DNA of 64,000 nucleotides, from assembly GCA_965649825.1 (NCBI GenBank), contig OZ287697.1, positions 744,001 to 808,000 on the forward strand. Reading direction: 5' to 3'. This document shows positions 45,864-56,207 of this stretch, piece after piece. The translations under genes were made by a program, and so were the position numbers. The notes below the pieces were generated by a model, which saw only the letters and a program-made list of their open reading frames with translations, searched no databases and was not told the origin of the DNA. Source of the DNA: Penicillus capitatus (taxonomy: Eukaryota; Chlorophyta). Position 1 is the first letter of the stretch. Each line of letters starts with the position of its first letter.

Positions 45864-48627
45864 TCAGGTCTCATTTGCATTGGGGGAAGGTTCGGCAGAT
45901 GCCACGCATTGAAAATCGGGCCATTGAGGTTCCTCAGGCTCCGGTGGCGATTCCTCCTCCGATCTCTGTTCCACCAGTTTCCAACACATCTGTAGATTCA
46001 CTCTTCCTTGGGCAGGGGCATTGGTCCTCTTGTTTGTCAGCGGCAGTGTAAAGGGATGCACTTCCCCAGGCGGATCCAGCAAAGCTGCAATGGGCAGCTT
46101 GAATACGCCCAAAGATGTGTCCGCCACCACCCCTTTGTCCTTGACCTCTCCGTGCAGCACCGCTGAATCGCGAACGCGACTCCACGCAAAGGACTCTTTC
46201 CAGACAGGATTCAGATTATCGCGGATGAACTTCGACACCTTTGGACTGCCTCCAATCTAACACACCCGTAGCAATGCTCACACACGCGTCAGACGATTTG
46301 CGAGGCCAGACAGACCTTGAGAATGACAAAGGGATCGCTCAGGCTCATGGTATCGACGTTTCTGAGGTCTTCCGCCGAGATGAGGCGAACGAAGAGCACG
46401 CCCTGTAAGGATGTATCGACAAGGGATCGAAACTTTCGCGTCGCTGATCTGTGAACCGGAAGAGGATTGCGATCCAGAGGCACCCATTCAATCAACAGAG
46501 ACACATCTCCACGATTGCCCTCCAATTCCAACACGCATTGCACCGGAGACGGCTGAGCACAGTAGCCGAATTCCTTGGCAATTGGAAGCAAAGGCAATTT
46601 GCCCTTGCCAAGCAGACGATCACTGAGCTTGCCTTTGTCATAGACCTCCACAAAGAGATCTTCCAAGGCACTGACATTGAACCAATCGACCGATTCGTTC
46701 CAGACTGGATCCCGGGTGTTCTTCAGTGCCTTCGTCGTCTTTTTGATGTGATCGAGCCAGAGGACGCAGTAAGGATCACTGATGCCGACGTTGTCGACGG
46801 AATGGAGATTGTTACCCTTCAGCACGGTCAGAAAGACCAGTCCACGCGGAGTGCTGTCTGTTGTACTCTCCTTCGTGTTTCCGGCGCGCATCGCTTCGAG
46901 AGAATAGTACGTGAGCTGAAGGCGGATTTCTCCACAGCCTTGTCCCGGTCCATCGAGATCTCCCCAGTCTCTGTTGCCGAGGGGATGCCACTCGTCACGC
47001 ATTTCGCCCATTGTTAAGTTCTGCAGACTTACAAAGCAGCGTCCCTGAAGCTCAGACGTCGTCATCGTCAATGCACCGACCAGTGTCGATTCCTGATCTC
47101 TGACAGTGACTCTGAGAAGCTGCTCGATTTCTTGGACTTTCAGAAAGAGCGTCTCATTCCATTTGGGACAATCTGTGTTGTGGATGATCTGAAGGGAGCA
47201 ATGAATGGGGATGGGGCAAGAGTGTGGATCGTCTCACCTTTGTTTTGATGGGTTTCAGTGCGACAGTCTCTAAGACGGCAAACGGGTCGCCTTTGCCGAT
47301 GATGTCGGCCTTGGGTAGACCTCTCGCTTCGACCACTGTCACTTTGAGCACACCCTTTGTGTGGAGCTCGAGATTGTCGAGGGGTCCAGTCACATCAGGG
47401 GGTAGAAGTGGCACGATGATTCTGTTCGGCCAGACAAGCATGTTTCCAAGCAGATCGTTCTTGAGAAAAGGAATGAGCCATGATTCGATGAGCTCTCCGA
47501 TTCCTGGGCCACAATCCAGATCAAACGTGACGAAAGGCGGCGACTGGAAGGAAAGCAGGAGTGCTCCGACGGCTGGCATTTTCGGCACCATGCGTGCCAG
47601 AGCGATGCGAACGTTGGCAAAGAAACTGAGGCGCTTCACGGCAGGCGTGATGAGTCCGGCGCCCACCACTTCGACACCGATGGCCAGATGCGCATCGCCG
47701 TGCCAACTGCAGATGCATACACACAGACGTTGATCAGAAGGACCGCAGCATCGACAGGTGGTCACCGGATGCCCATTTCGAGGACAATCTCGCCGATGTC
47801 CTCTTTGATCACAGCGACGTGGGTGATCGTGAACGGAGCCATACCGAATGTGAGTTTCTTGAATTTGATCGCACTGACGAACACCGGTTTGTACTGCATC
47901 ATGATGGGTTCCACCGTTTCCGCGATCTTCTTACAGATGGCCGCATCATAAAATTTCCAGACCTGCTGGATCAGGTTGTTGATGGAAGAGACTTGCTCGC
48001 TTCGCCCAAAATCTATCCAGTATGGCACGGCTCCCATCAAAACCTTGAGTTCTCGACTGCCATACTCAAAATCCAGAATCTGTCTCGTCCGATCCTTCTC
48101 TTTCCTGCCGTTGGAGAACAGACAGATCCATAGGAGCAGGTCGCGTCAATCACATCACACTTGGTTTTCTTGTAACGTCGCATCAGAGTGAGACCAGTCC
48201 AGGCGCCTGCTGCCAAGCCTGCCATGAATTCCACCGACATCGACCGAACATGAATCTCCCATCCTCTGAACATTGCCCAGCCGCCTAATCCTGCGTCGTT
48301 CGTCCCTTTGCAAGGAGTGAGATGTCGTGGAAAGGTGTGACCGAATGTAATGGCGTTAAGTATGAGCGAGAGCCGTAGTCCTTTGCGTTTCTTCTGTCGC
48401 GGAACCCTCTGCGCCGCCGGACGCAAAGTGGTATCCGCTTCTCCGATACCCTCTCCCTCGTCCACCTCGACTGTCTCCATCTCAACCTCCACATTGACAT
48501 CTGTCGCCACCGCCGGCGCCTCACTCGGTTCCCCTAGTCGTCACATCCGATCTTCGTATCGACGACAATCGTGCTGCGCACCGTCTTGCGGTTGGATCGT
48601 CTCCGCCGTTGCTGCGACAATCTCCAT
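45864..48627 (-). CDS. extended-synaptotagmin/plant-SYT-like tether with SMP and C2 domains
   Basis: Exons 48627-48567, 48533-48161, 48104-47766, 47706-47238, 47188-46316 and 46256-45864 give 835 aa. An acidic N-terminus is followed by a hydrophobic ER-anchor segment (M-A-G-L-A-A-G-A-W-T-G-L), then the lipid-transfer SMP domain (W-I-D-F ... the helix N-L-I-Q-Q-V-W, and W-P-N-R-I-I-V-P-L), and three C2 domains with L-x-V-x-V-x-x-A-x-G-L starts and S-D-P-Y/F-C/V loops. The first C2 is split by the 49-nt intron at 47189-47237. By family, it tethers ER to plasma membrane and moves lipids, with C2 binding to calcium or phosphoinositides. Intron 1 is only 33 nt and contains GATGTGACG near its 3' end. 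Confidence 0.88.
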
Positions 48628-48699
48628 TTTGAAAAATAGATTTCCGACGCATACAATAGGTGTGTTCGTTCGTCTGTCCCTTCATTCAGGACGTGACTG

Positions 48700-49159
48700 C
48701 TATTCTTTCCCTTTTGCTTTATCCTCCACTTCCTGACGCCCTTCACGATATCCTTGGATGAAATACGCGATCGTTTTGGTCAAGACGCGCGCTTTCGAAT
48801 AGTAAATCTTCTGAAGGAGAAGACGCAGATCACGTCCGCTTTCTTGCGTCAACTCTTTCCAATCGATCTCTCCCCAGTCCTCCTTCGCATCCTTTCTCTT
48901 TTTCTCCTCCTCAATATACTTGAGATGCACTGGCCTTATCGGAACGCGACGCCACGAGTCAATATAGTCCAACGTTCCTTCACGAAAAGCCTACATCAAA
49001 AGATGTGACCTTCACGTTCGCAGTTTCCCTCCCTGCCATCTTGTAATCCTTCAGCGTCCACTTGGGAGGCAGCGGCGTCCCGGGTGGCGGCGGAAGACCG
49101 GCCGGAGAGAGAATTTCCTTCAAGTCGTTGCGGATATAACGGACGATGCGTTGCAGCAT
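48700..49159 (-). CDS. uncharacterised 144-aa charged protein
   Basis: Exons 49159-49016 and 48990-48700 join in phase 0 through a 25-nt GT-AG intron. The N-terminus has a Pro-rich turn (L-P-P-P-P-G-T-P-L-P-P-K-W), then W-T-L-K-D-Y-K, an aromatic/basic segment and a long charged helix rich in Lys and Glu ending K-G-K-E. No TM segment and no family that I can name; mitochondrial or respiratory-complex accessory subunits look somewhat like this, but that is only an impression. A further 5' exon is possible because the frame upstream of the chosen Met is also open. Without splicing the frame stops right after the intron. Confidence 0.5.
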
Positions 49160-49540
49160 ATCTTCAACGTGTTCGTACGTTCATCTGTGTGCTGCGCATT
49201 GACATTTGCTTCGCATCGTGTTTTCGGATGTCCGTCATGTTACACCATCATCCAGGACGCACGCTATCGCCGGCGACTAACGGGTCGACGCGTCCGACTC
49301 TCGGGCGCACGTCGACGCGTGTTCTCTTCCGGCGTCACTCGACGCCTCTGAGTCTTCCCCGTCTGACCGCCCGACCTCTGTCGGTGAGAGTACCCCCATT
49401 TTCGCGTTAGGTCAACGATCGCGTCTCTGCGTCAGATTCCGAAGCGTGAGCTGCGCCATGTGTCAAGAAAAGGACCGACGGTCGCCCTCATCGCGACGGA
49501 GGCCGTTTCGTCCTTCGCTGATCCCCTTCCTCCGCGACGG
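49160..49540. promoter_or_regulatory. head-to-head region before NTT
   Basis: 381 bases between the starts of the 144-aa protein (minus) and the translocase (plus). A plus-strand frame open across 49,390-49,551 leads into the NTT start codon but contains no earlier ATG, so a 5' exon with a longer targeting peptide cannot be excluded. Confidence 0.4.
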
Positions 49541-51636
49541 ATGGCGACACGGTAATCGGCCTGTCGCTTTCGACGGTCGCGCATCGATCGACCTCGCGTT
49601 GCAGACTGTACGCCACTGCGGCCTCAAGCGATGCCGCGGAGGAGCCGAAGAAATTCGGCGGGTTGACGCTTCTGACGTGGAAGAAGGTCTTTGCCCTAGG
49701 CTTTATGTTTTTCTGTATCCTTTTCAATTACACCATCCTGCGCGACACCAAAGATGTCTTGGTCGTCACGGCGCCCGGCAGTGGAGCCGAGATCATTCCC
49801 TTCCTCAAGACGTGGGTCAATCTGCCGATGGCGATCGGATTTACGATCATCTACGCAAAGGTCACGATCTCGTAGCTACCAAGAGACAGCAGAGTCATGG
49901 TCTGTCTGTAGCTCTCTAATGTACTGAGCAATGAAGCGCTCTTCTATACATGCATCTTTCCGTTTGTGGCCTTCTTTGGAGCATTTGCCTTTGTGATGTA
50001 TCCTCTGAGGGACATCCTACATCCGACGGAGTTTGCACAGAAGCTCTTGGATTTCGCTGGTCCTCGATTCTCTGGACCGATTGCGATTCTGCGAAACTGG
50101 ACGTTCTGTCTCTTCTACGTCATGGCAGAGCTATGGGGATCCGTCGTCGTTTCCGTCCTCTTCTGGGGATTTGCCAATCAAGTCCGAACACATTCTCTCT
50201 CGGCACCACGCATTCGATCACTCTTTGATGTGACGTCTAGATCACGAGTGTGGACGAAGCCACACAGTTTTATCCACTCTTTGGTCTGGGAGCCAACGTC
50301 GCGCTGATTCTCTCCGGACGTGCCGTCAAGTTTTTCTCACAGGCAAGAACAGCAGCCCGTGGGATCAACGCGCTCACGTAGTGATGACGGGTGGGTGTTA
50401 GATTCGTGCCAAACTGCCGCCGGGAGTCGATGGATGGGGTGTTTCGTTAAAGGGACTGATGTCCATGGTCGTCTTTGGCGGCGCCATCATCACCGGTAAG
50501 CCCCCGCCTGTCATCACAGCAGCAGACACTCTGGGTGTTTTCAGCGCTGTACTGGTGGATGAACAGACAGATCGTTCCTCATGTGCCAAAACGCGCGGCA
50601 AAGAAGAAGAAGAAGAAAGCAAAGATGTCCGTCGGAGAAAGCTTTGCTTTCTTGCTAAAATCACGCTACATTCGTGATCTGGCCACTCTGGTGTGTCCTG
50701 CCCGCTCTCTTCTGTATGGACACCATCTGTGTTGCCCCATAGGTCATTGCCTACGGCATCAGCATCAATCTGGTGGAAGTCACATGGAAGAGCAAGCTGA
50801 AAGCGCAGTTTCCGAATCCCAATGACTACAGTGCCTTCATGGGTGACTTCTCTTCGGCTACCGGAACCGTCACACTCTTGCTCATGCTGGCATCTCGTTT
50901 CATCTTTGCGCATTTCGGTTGGGGTGTGGCAGCCCTGATCACTCCAGTGGTGTTGCTCATCACAGGGGCCGTCTTCTTTGGCCTGATTCTGTTTGGACAG
51001 CCTCTAGAGCCAACGCTGGCTGCCGTGGGTATGACCCCTCTCTTTCTGGCTGTCCTGGTGGGCGCTGCACAGAACATCTTTTCTAAATCCTCCAAATATT
51101 CTCTCTTTGATCCCTGCAAAGAGACAGCCTACATTCCTCTGGATGATGAAGTTCGAACGAAGGGCAAAGCAGCAATCGATGTCATCTGTAATCCCCTGGG
51201 CAAATCTGGTGGGGCACTGATCCAACAGGTTTTGATTATCGGATTTGGATCCCTCTCTGCTTGCGTGCCCTATCTCGGTGGCATTCTGGTCTTCATCGTC
51301 GGCGCATGGATCGTCGCCGCTCGATCACTGGACCAACAGTTTACGGCACTGCAGAAAGAAGAGATGCGTGCCAAGCTGGCAGAAGCCAAGAAAGAACTCA
51401 TCAAGAAACACAAGGCTGTCACACGATACCGCTATGAGACGAAAGCGACAGACGAAGGATTTGCCGAAGGCAAGTGGGTGCCTGTCGACAGCAAAGATAT
51501 CAGCGAACACGATATGGGAGAAGTGGATGTGACAAAGACATTAGGACAAGAGGCGGCGGCCGTAGAGCCCAAGCCATCCGATAATGGATCACCAGTGGAT
51601 GTCAAGCCAGACACTTCTGAAACCAAAGCACTATAG
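49541..51636 (+). CDS. NTT: plastid/parasite-type ATP/ADP translocase (NTT/TLC family)
   Basis: Exons 49541-49551, 49605-49860, 49912-50181, 50241-50342, 50402-50495, 50545-50690 and 50743-51636 give 590 aa. The protein has about eleven to twelve hydrophobic helices. Family marks are F-N-Y-T-I-L-R-D-T-K-D-V-L-V-V near TM1, L-P-P-G-V-D-G-W-G, Y-I-R-D-L-A-T-L-V and I-S-I-N-L-V-E-V-T-W-K. These transporters exchange ATP for ADP; in plants and algae they feed ATP to the plastid. The tail is a long charged helix and an acidic end. The intron 50343-50401 needs a GC donor (CAG|GCAAGA) to restore F-F-S-Q-x-R-A-K-L-P-P. The N-terminus as modelled is short (M-A-T-R-L-Y-A-T-A-A-S-S), so part of a transit peptide may be missing. 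Confidence 0.92.
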
Positions 51637-51715
51637 AAAAGACCCATCCTTTTATGTTGCTGATTTTTTGAACTGTCTCGAACGTATGATGATGGTAGTC
51701 ATGTCACGCCAGGTC

Positions 51716-54700
51716 CTAAAGAATGCTTATTAAGAAAGATGTCCATTTCGACGACCACGATGGCCAGATCTGAGGCTTGGTCCAAAGTCGCAACTCCTCG
51801 GATAGAAACTCTTGTTGGTCTCTCCATCGGGACAGCAGTGCTTGTCTGGAATGGATGTTGTGTTCTTGCAGCGCCGCCAGGAGCATTCCGAGTTTTCTGT
51901 GGCAACGTGCTTCGACAGATACGACATAGGCAGGCAACATGACAAGGGACTCTTGGGCCCAAGGGGTGTCTGAGGAGAAGACATGGCCTGAGAGCAAGGC
52001 AAGGGCAAAGTGTGAGGTGCGGGTTTCGGGTTGAGTGGATGGAATGCTGAGCAATGGTAGGCACCATCCGTGTCGTCCGTAAGTCACTCTATGCCAACAG
52101 CAGATGGCATCCCTCTTGGCATCGTAGAAGGGACCCGGGTGCATCTCCGGCGGCTCGTGTACGGTGCACAGTGGCTGTGCAGATTCGGCAATCCATTGTG
52201 GCTCGACTCGCGTCACGTGATGCAGATAAATCTTCTCCGTTGACTGAACAGCACTCACGTATACAACGAAAGGCGGCGCCGATTTGGAAACAGTTGACAA
52301 CGGATGTATGTGGACAGCTCCTTCCGTCCGATGCTGCGTACGATAGAGGACGTGTTTTGGTTTCTTTGGACGCTGAGTGTCAACCTGGTGGTGGGCTAGG
52401 TGATCACACCAGCCGGCGAGAAGGCAGTGCCGTAAGTGATCAATCATTTGCTGAGACGGTTCCGGCAACACCATGTCGATTGCATCCGGACAGTCCAGAT
52501 CAAATGCCTTGACGAATGTCTGACGCAGCTGACGCTCCAGCGCTGCCATTTCCTTCATAATCTTTTCGTGCAGAAAAGCTTTCCGACAGAACTCCTTCCC
52601 ATTTGATGACTGTCGATAGTAACATAGGGCAGTGAGTGATGAGATGGCATCGCTCGTCGAGGAGATGAAGAGACGATGGGCTTGTCTTCTTGCTGTCTTC
52701 TCCTCTTGGCCTGTCTCTCTCAAAAAAGGCGATTCCATACTCATGGCGGCAGCCAACGAGAGAGCATAGAGTGTCAGACCTTCGATTTGCTCTTCTTCTT
52801 CGAGCTCCTTCGCTCTGAGAACCATCCGAGCATGACGCGATCCGATTGGGAATTCGATCATCTGACGACCAATTGCTGTCACGCATCTTTCCCTGTCCAG
52901 AGCGCCAAGAGCAACGAGCGTCTCTTCCGCTGCCTCGAGTGCCGCTAGATCGGGGGGAGAGGGAAAAGGAAAGTGCGCCACTTTGTGAAGATCCATAGAT
53001 TTCATGAGGAGGACGACGTCTTCCAGAGCGATGCACGAGATCTCCGGCGGCTCAAATTCTGTAAAGCGCTGTCCGAAGTGCGCACTGGAGTAGATTCGAT
53101 AGCAATGTCCTGGAAGCGTCCGTCCAGCACGGCCAGCCCTCTGCGTCGCTGCAGCTTTCGAAATCCAGTCAACGGCAAAACGTGAGACCCCCGTCTCCGG
53201 CTGCAGAACTTTCTTCTTGGCACGACCGCAGTCAACGACATAACGGATACCAGGGATGGTGATGGAGGTCTCTGCCACATTGGTCGCCACGACGATCAGA
53301 CGATGTCCTTCAGGAAGAGGCTGAAAGACTTGTGCCTGTTGATGCGGCGGCAGCATGGCATAGAGCGGCAGAATCCTCACGTCTTGACATTGCGCCTCCT
53401 GCGACGGCATTTTGGGAGCATCTGCGTTTCCAGGTACCGTTTCGATATCTTCTTCGGAACTGGCATCGTCGATGTCACTGATTTCTGTGGATGATTTGGA
53501 AGGAAGGATCTGTGCGGGTCGTCTCTTCTTGAGCTGTTTCTGCAGTCGTGCACAGAATCGATCGATTTCTCTCTTTCCTGTCATGAAGACCAGAATACCG
53601 CCAGGCGGCAGTTGGCGATGAATCCTGCAGACTTTTCTGAGGGCAACCGTTTCGTAGTCCTCCACTTCTGTTCTCTTCGAAAAATGGATCGTCACGGAGA
53701 ACTGCCGAGAAGGAATGTTCAGAACGGGAGGCGTTTCTGGGAAAAGCAAGGCATTGGACAAGAAAGCCGTCGCTTCGAGAGTGGCGCTCATGATGATCAC
53801 TTTCAAAGGCATCTGTCCCATCACACGACGTCTCAACTTCACCACTCTCGACAGCATTCCCAGAATCAAATCTGTATTCAGGCTCCTTTCATGCGCTTCG
53901 TCGATGATCAGAACGCTAAAGGCAGAGAGAAGGAAGTCCCTCTGGAGCTCCCGGATGAGAATGCCGTCCGTCATGAAGCGGATCGCTGTCTCGGCGGACG
54001 TTCTGTTTTCGTGACGAATCTGAAAGCCGACGCGTGAGCCGAGAGGCGCGTCCAATTCATGAGCTACTCGTGCTGCTGTGCTCGTCGCAGCAATGCGCCG
54101 TGGCTGGGTGACGCCAATTTGCCCCGCCCTTTCTGAAAAGGATGCCGAACCGTAACCTGCCTCGTACAGAAATTGAGGCACCTGTGTCGTCTTCCCGCAT
54201 CCTGTCTGGCCACAGATCACCACGATATCCCGAGCGGCGACCATTTCCATGATCTCTTGTTCGTATCCCAAAATCGGCAGCTCGGAACGACACCTCTCGA
54301 CATCCGCCTTACGGCAAACGTGCCGCACTCGATGCACCGACCCTTCGCTTTTCTTTGGCGGCGGCACTTGTTCAGACGCCTTGCTCTTTTCTGGACGCAC
54401 AGAAGACGGCATCGCCAATCCATCTGAGATGTCTTCAGTCAGAGAAGGAAGAGTGCGTTCTGACGGTTTTTCTGGAATGCCAGGAACGTCCAGCGGCATG
54501 TCCTCGACAGATTCCCGCTCGTTATCCACTTCATCTACCAGGCGTTTCTTTCTCTTTCGTTTCTGCATGACTGCACGAAGCTTTTCGAATTCTTCATGTG
54601 GCAGGGCGTGTTGCCGAAGCTCATTGTACACATCTTCCATCACCATCGCCTGTGCTTTCTTCTTTTGCACTTGGTCTTGCTTTCGATCCCGTTTCGCTGG

Positions 54701-54877
54701 CGCATCCAATCCCCTCTCCCTCCGTTTCGGACAACGCTGTGCCACCACAAGGCAGTTGCTCGCGTCTTCCGAGCCCAATTTTTGCCGAAGCTCGAGCGAC
54801 AGGAGATCCGCTTCGTCCTCACATCTTTTCTCCACAGCACCGCGTGTCGCTGGTGGGCGTCGTCTCTTTTTCGGCAT
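51716..54877 (-). CDS. DHX37: DEAH-box RNA helicase ECM16/DHX37 (ribosome biogenesis)
   Basis: Single uninterrupted exon of 1,053 aa, starting at the ATG of M-P-K-K-R-R-R-P; the open frame runs three codons further up but without a better ATG. ECM16/DHX37 releases U3 snoRNA from pre-ribosomes in the nucleolus. Motifs in order: a basic/acidic N-terminal ~190 residues, motif I GQTGCGKTTQ, Ia T-Q-P-R-R, II D-E-A-H, III S-A-T, an acidic Ser-rich insert between the RecA domains, motif V A-T-N-V-A-E-T-S-I-T-I, motif VI QRAGRAGR, then winged-helix, ratchet and OB-fold parts. The absence of introns in 3.1 kb is notable among intron-rich neighbours. Start codons of this gene and DMAP1 are 37 bases apart on opposite strands. 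Confidence 0.94.
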   Translation of the reverse strand: MPKKRRRPPATRGAVEKRCEDEADLLSLELRQKLGSEDASNCLVVAQRCPKRRERGLDAPAKRDRKQDQVQKKKAQAMVMEDVYNELRQHALPHEEFEKLRAVMQKRKRKKRLVDEVDNERESVEDMPLDVPGIPEKPSERTLPSLTEDISDGLAMPSSVRPEKSKASEQVPPPKKSEGSVHRVRHVCRKADVERCRSELPILGYEQEIMEMVAARDIVVICGQTGCGKTTQVPQFLYEAGYGSASFSERAGQIGVTQPRRIAATSTAARVAHELDAPLGSRVGFQIRHENRTSAETAIRFMTDGILIRELQRDFLLSAFSVLIIDEAHERSLNTDLILGMLSRVVKLRRRVMGQMPLKVIIMSATLEATAFLSNALLFPETPPVLNIPSRQFSVTIHFSKRTEVEDYETVALRKVCRIHRQLPPGGILVFMTGKREIDRFCARLQKQLKKRRPAQILPSKSSTEISDIDDASSEEDIETVPGNADAPKMPSQEAQCQDVRILPLYAMLPPHQQAQVFQPLPEGHRLIVVATNVAETSITIPGIRYVVDCGRAKKKVLQPETGVSRFAVDWISKAAATQRAGRAGRTLPGHCYRIYSSAHFGQRFTEFEPPEISCIALEDVVLLMKSMDLHKVAHFPFPSPPDLAALEAAEETLVALGALDRERCVTAIGRQMIEFPIGSRHARMVLRAKELEEEEQIEGLTLYALSLAAAMSMESPFLRETGQEEKTARRQAHRLFISSTSDAISSLTALCYYRQSSNGKEFCRKAFLHEKIMKEMAALERQLRQTFVKAFDLDCPDAIDMVLPEPSQQMIDHLRHCLLAGWCDHLAHHQVDTQRPKKPKHVLYRTQHRTEGAVHIHPLSTVSKSAPPFVVYVSAVQSTEKIYLHHVTRVEPQWIAESAQPLCTVHEPPEMHPGPFYDAKRDAICCWHRVTYGRHGWCLPLLSIPSTQPETRTSHFALALLSGHVFSSDTPWAQESLVMLPAYVVSVEARCHRKLGMLLAALQEHNIHSRQALLSRWRDQQEFLSEELRLWTKPQIWPSWSSKWTSFLISIL

Positions 54878-54914
54878 CCCGATCAAACGACGCGATTAAT
54901 GCCGTGTTTGATGC
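54878..54914. promoter_or_regulatory. 37-bp gap between divergent start codons
   Basis: The whole non-coding DNA between the DHX37 (minus) and DMAP1 (plus) start codons. Transcription must start within these bases or inside the opposite gene's coding sequence. Confidence 0.5.
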
Positions 54915-56051
54915 ATGATGGAAGACACACTCGACGTCCTCAAAATCTCCCGAGAGGGCGACGGACCGCCGCCAGCGAAAAAGAAAACGCGTCCGAAGAC
55001 GCGACGGCCAGAAGGGATTAGCCGTGAGGCCTATTCCCTTATGGACGGCAATCATCCCATCGTCCAGACGACGCCCTACCGAAAACGTTTCGTTCGGAAA
55101 GAAGGACTGAACAAGAAACGCAAAGGCGATGTCTCGTACGCTATCTGTTACAAATGGAAGTCGTTTCGGAATGAGGCCCGCTCGGATACATTGGAGCTGA
55201 AGAAGTGGGTCAAGTGCTATATCAATGGCGAAGGCAATTTCAGAGAGGCTTTGCCAAACGAATATCCCTTTGCGAAACTGAACAAGCCACCCGATGTGGT
55301 GCGGTACTCCGATCTGGAATGGGATCGATGTTTGGCATCGTTGACGCCTTCGTGGAGCAAAGAGGAGACGGAGTACTTGCTCGATCTCTGTCGGCAGTTC
55401 TCTCTCCGATTCCCAGTCATCTACGATCGCTACGCCTTTTCTGAAAGGGAACGGAGTTATGATGAACTCAAGGAGCGTTACTATGCCATGGCACACGCTC
55501 TGGCCTGTTTTCGTTCCGGAGAGGAGCTGCCATCCAAGTACTTGCAAAAACACCCATACGATGCAGCATATGAGCGAAGGCGACGGGAGGCATGTCGGAT
55601 GGTGACAGAGATGACATGGGAGGAGGAATGGAGGGACAATGCGATACTGGAACAGGCCGAACGGATCGAGGCACAACGATTGGAAGGCGCAACGATGACG
55701 CCGTCCATTTCATCGGAGGCAGGATCCGACGTGTCGCTGAGTCAAGCGGCGGAAGGTCAAGAGCAGTGGGAATCATCTCCGCTGCATGACATACAGGGAG
55801 AGGCCTACAGACCGGAACCAGGAATCTATGTCCGCGGCGTGATGACGCGGCAGTGGGTGACGGAATCGGAGAAGCCCGCACAACAGAGTGTGATGCAGGA
55901 ATTCTCAGTGGAGACATGTTTTCCGACGGTCTGCACTCAGAAGCTCATGAAAGCTTGGATTGATCTGTGGAACGATGCTTGTGTTTTGGCCGAGTTACGT
56001 GAACAGGTGGATCCCTCGGCGGCACTGAGAAAAACGGAAACGCGTTTGTAA
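54915..56051 (+). CDS. DMAP1: DMAP1/SWC4-like subunit of NuA4/SWR1 chromatin complexes
   Basis: Single exon, 378 aa. The family core is plain: the Y-K-W-K-S-F-R-N-E-A-R basic segment, the Y-P-F-A-K-L-N-K block, and the SANT/Myb-like helix-turn-helix around W-S-K-E-E-T-E-Y-L-L-D-L-C-R-Q-F with R-F-P-V-I-Y-D-R-Y and D-E-L-K-E-R-Y-Y. SWC4/DMAP1 is shared by the histone acetyltransferase NuA4 and the H2A.Z-loading SWR1/SRCAP complexes in the nucleus. A C-terminal helical part follows. A second in-frame Met right at the start gives a one-residue ambiguity. Confidence 0.93.
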   Translation: MMEDTLDVLKISREGDGPPPAKKKTRPKTRRPEGISREAYSLMDGNHPIVQTTPYRKRFVRKEGLNKKRKGDVSYAICYKWKSFRNEARSDTLELKKWVKCYINGEGNFREALPNEYPFAKLNKPPDVVRYSDLEWDRCLASLTPSWSKEETEYLLDLCRQFSLRFPVIYDRYAFSERERSYDELKERYYAMAHALACFRSGEELPSKYLQKHPYDAAYERRRREACRMVTEMTWEEEWRDNAILEQAERIEAQRLEGATMTPSISSEAGSDVSLSQAAEGQEQWESSPLHDIQGEAYRPEPGIYVRGVMTRQWVTESEKPAQQSVMQEFSVETCFPTVCTQKLMKAWIDLWNDACVLAELREQVDPSAALRKTETRL

Positions 56052-56207
56052 TCGATCACCCTCTCTGCGCCATCGACAGAAAATCGCTTTGTTCACATAG
56101 ATGCATACTGAAAGTGTGAGATAGGGTCGGCCACGAAGGATGATGTGACAACCAATGTGTGATAAGATGCCATAAGAATCAGGAATGCGAAAGAATGGTG
56201 AATGAAA

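Noticed and set aside
54249-54899. 216-codon plus-strand frame opposite the helicase N-terminus
   Set aside because: Ser/Arg-rich antisense shadow of the basic, low-complexity N-terminal part of DHX37.
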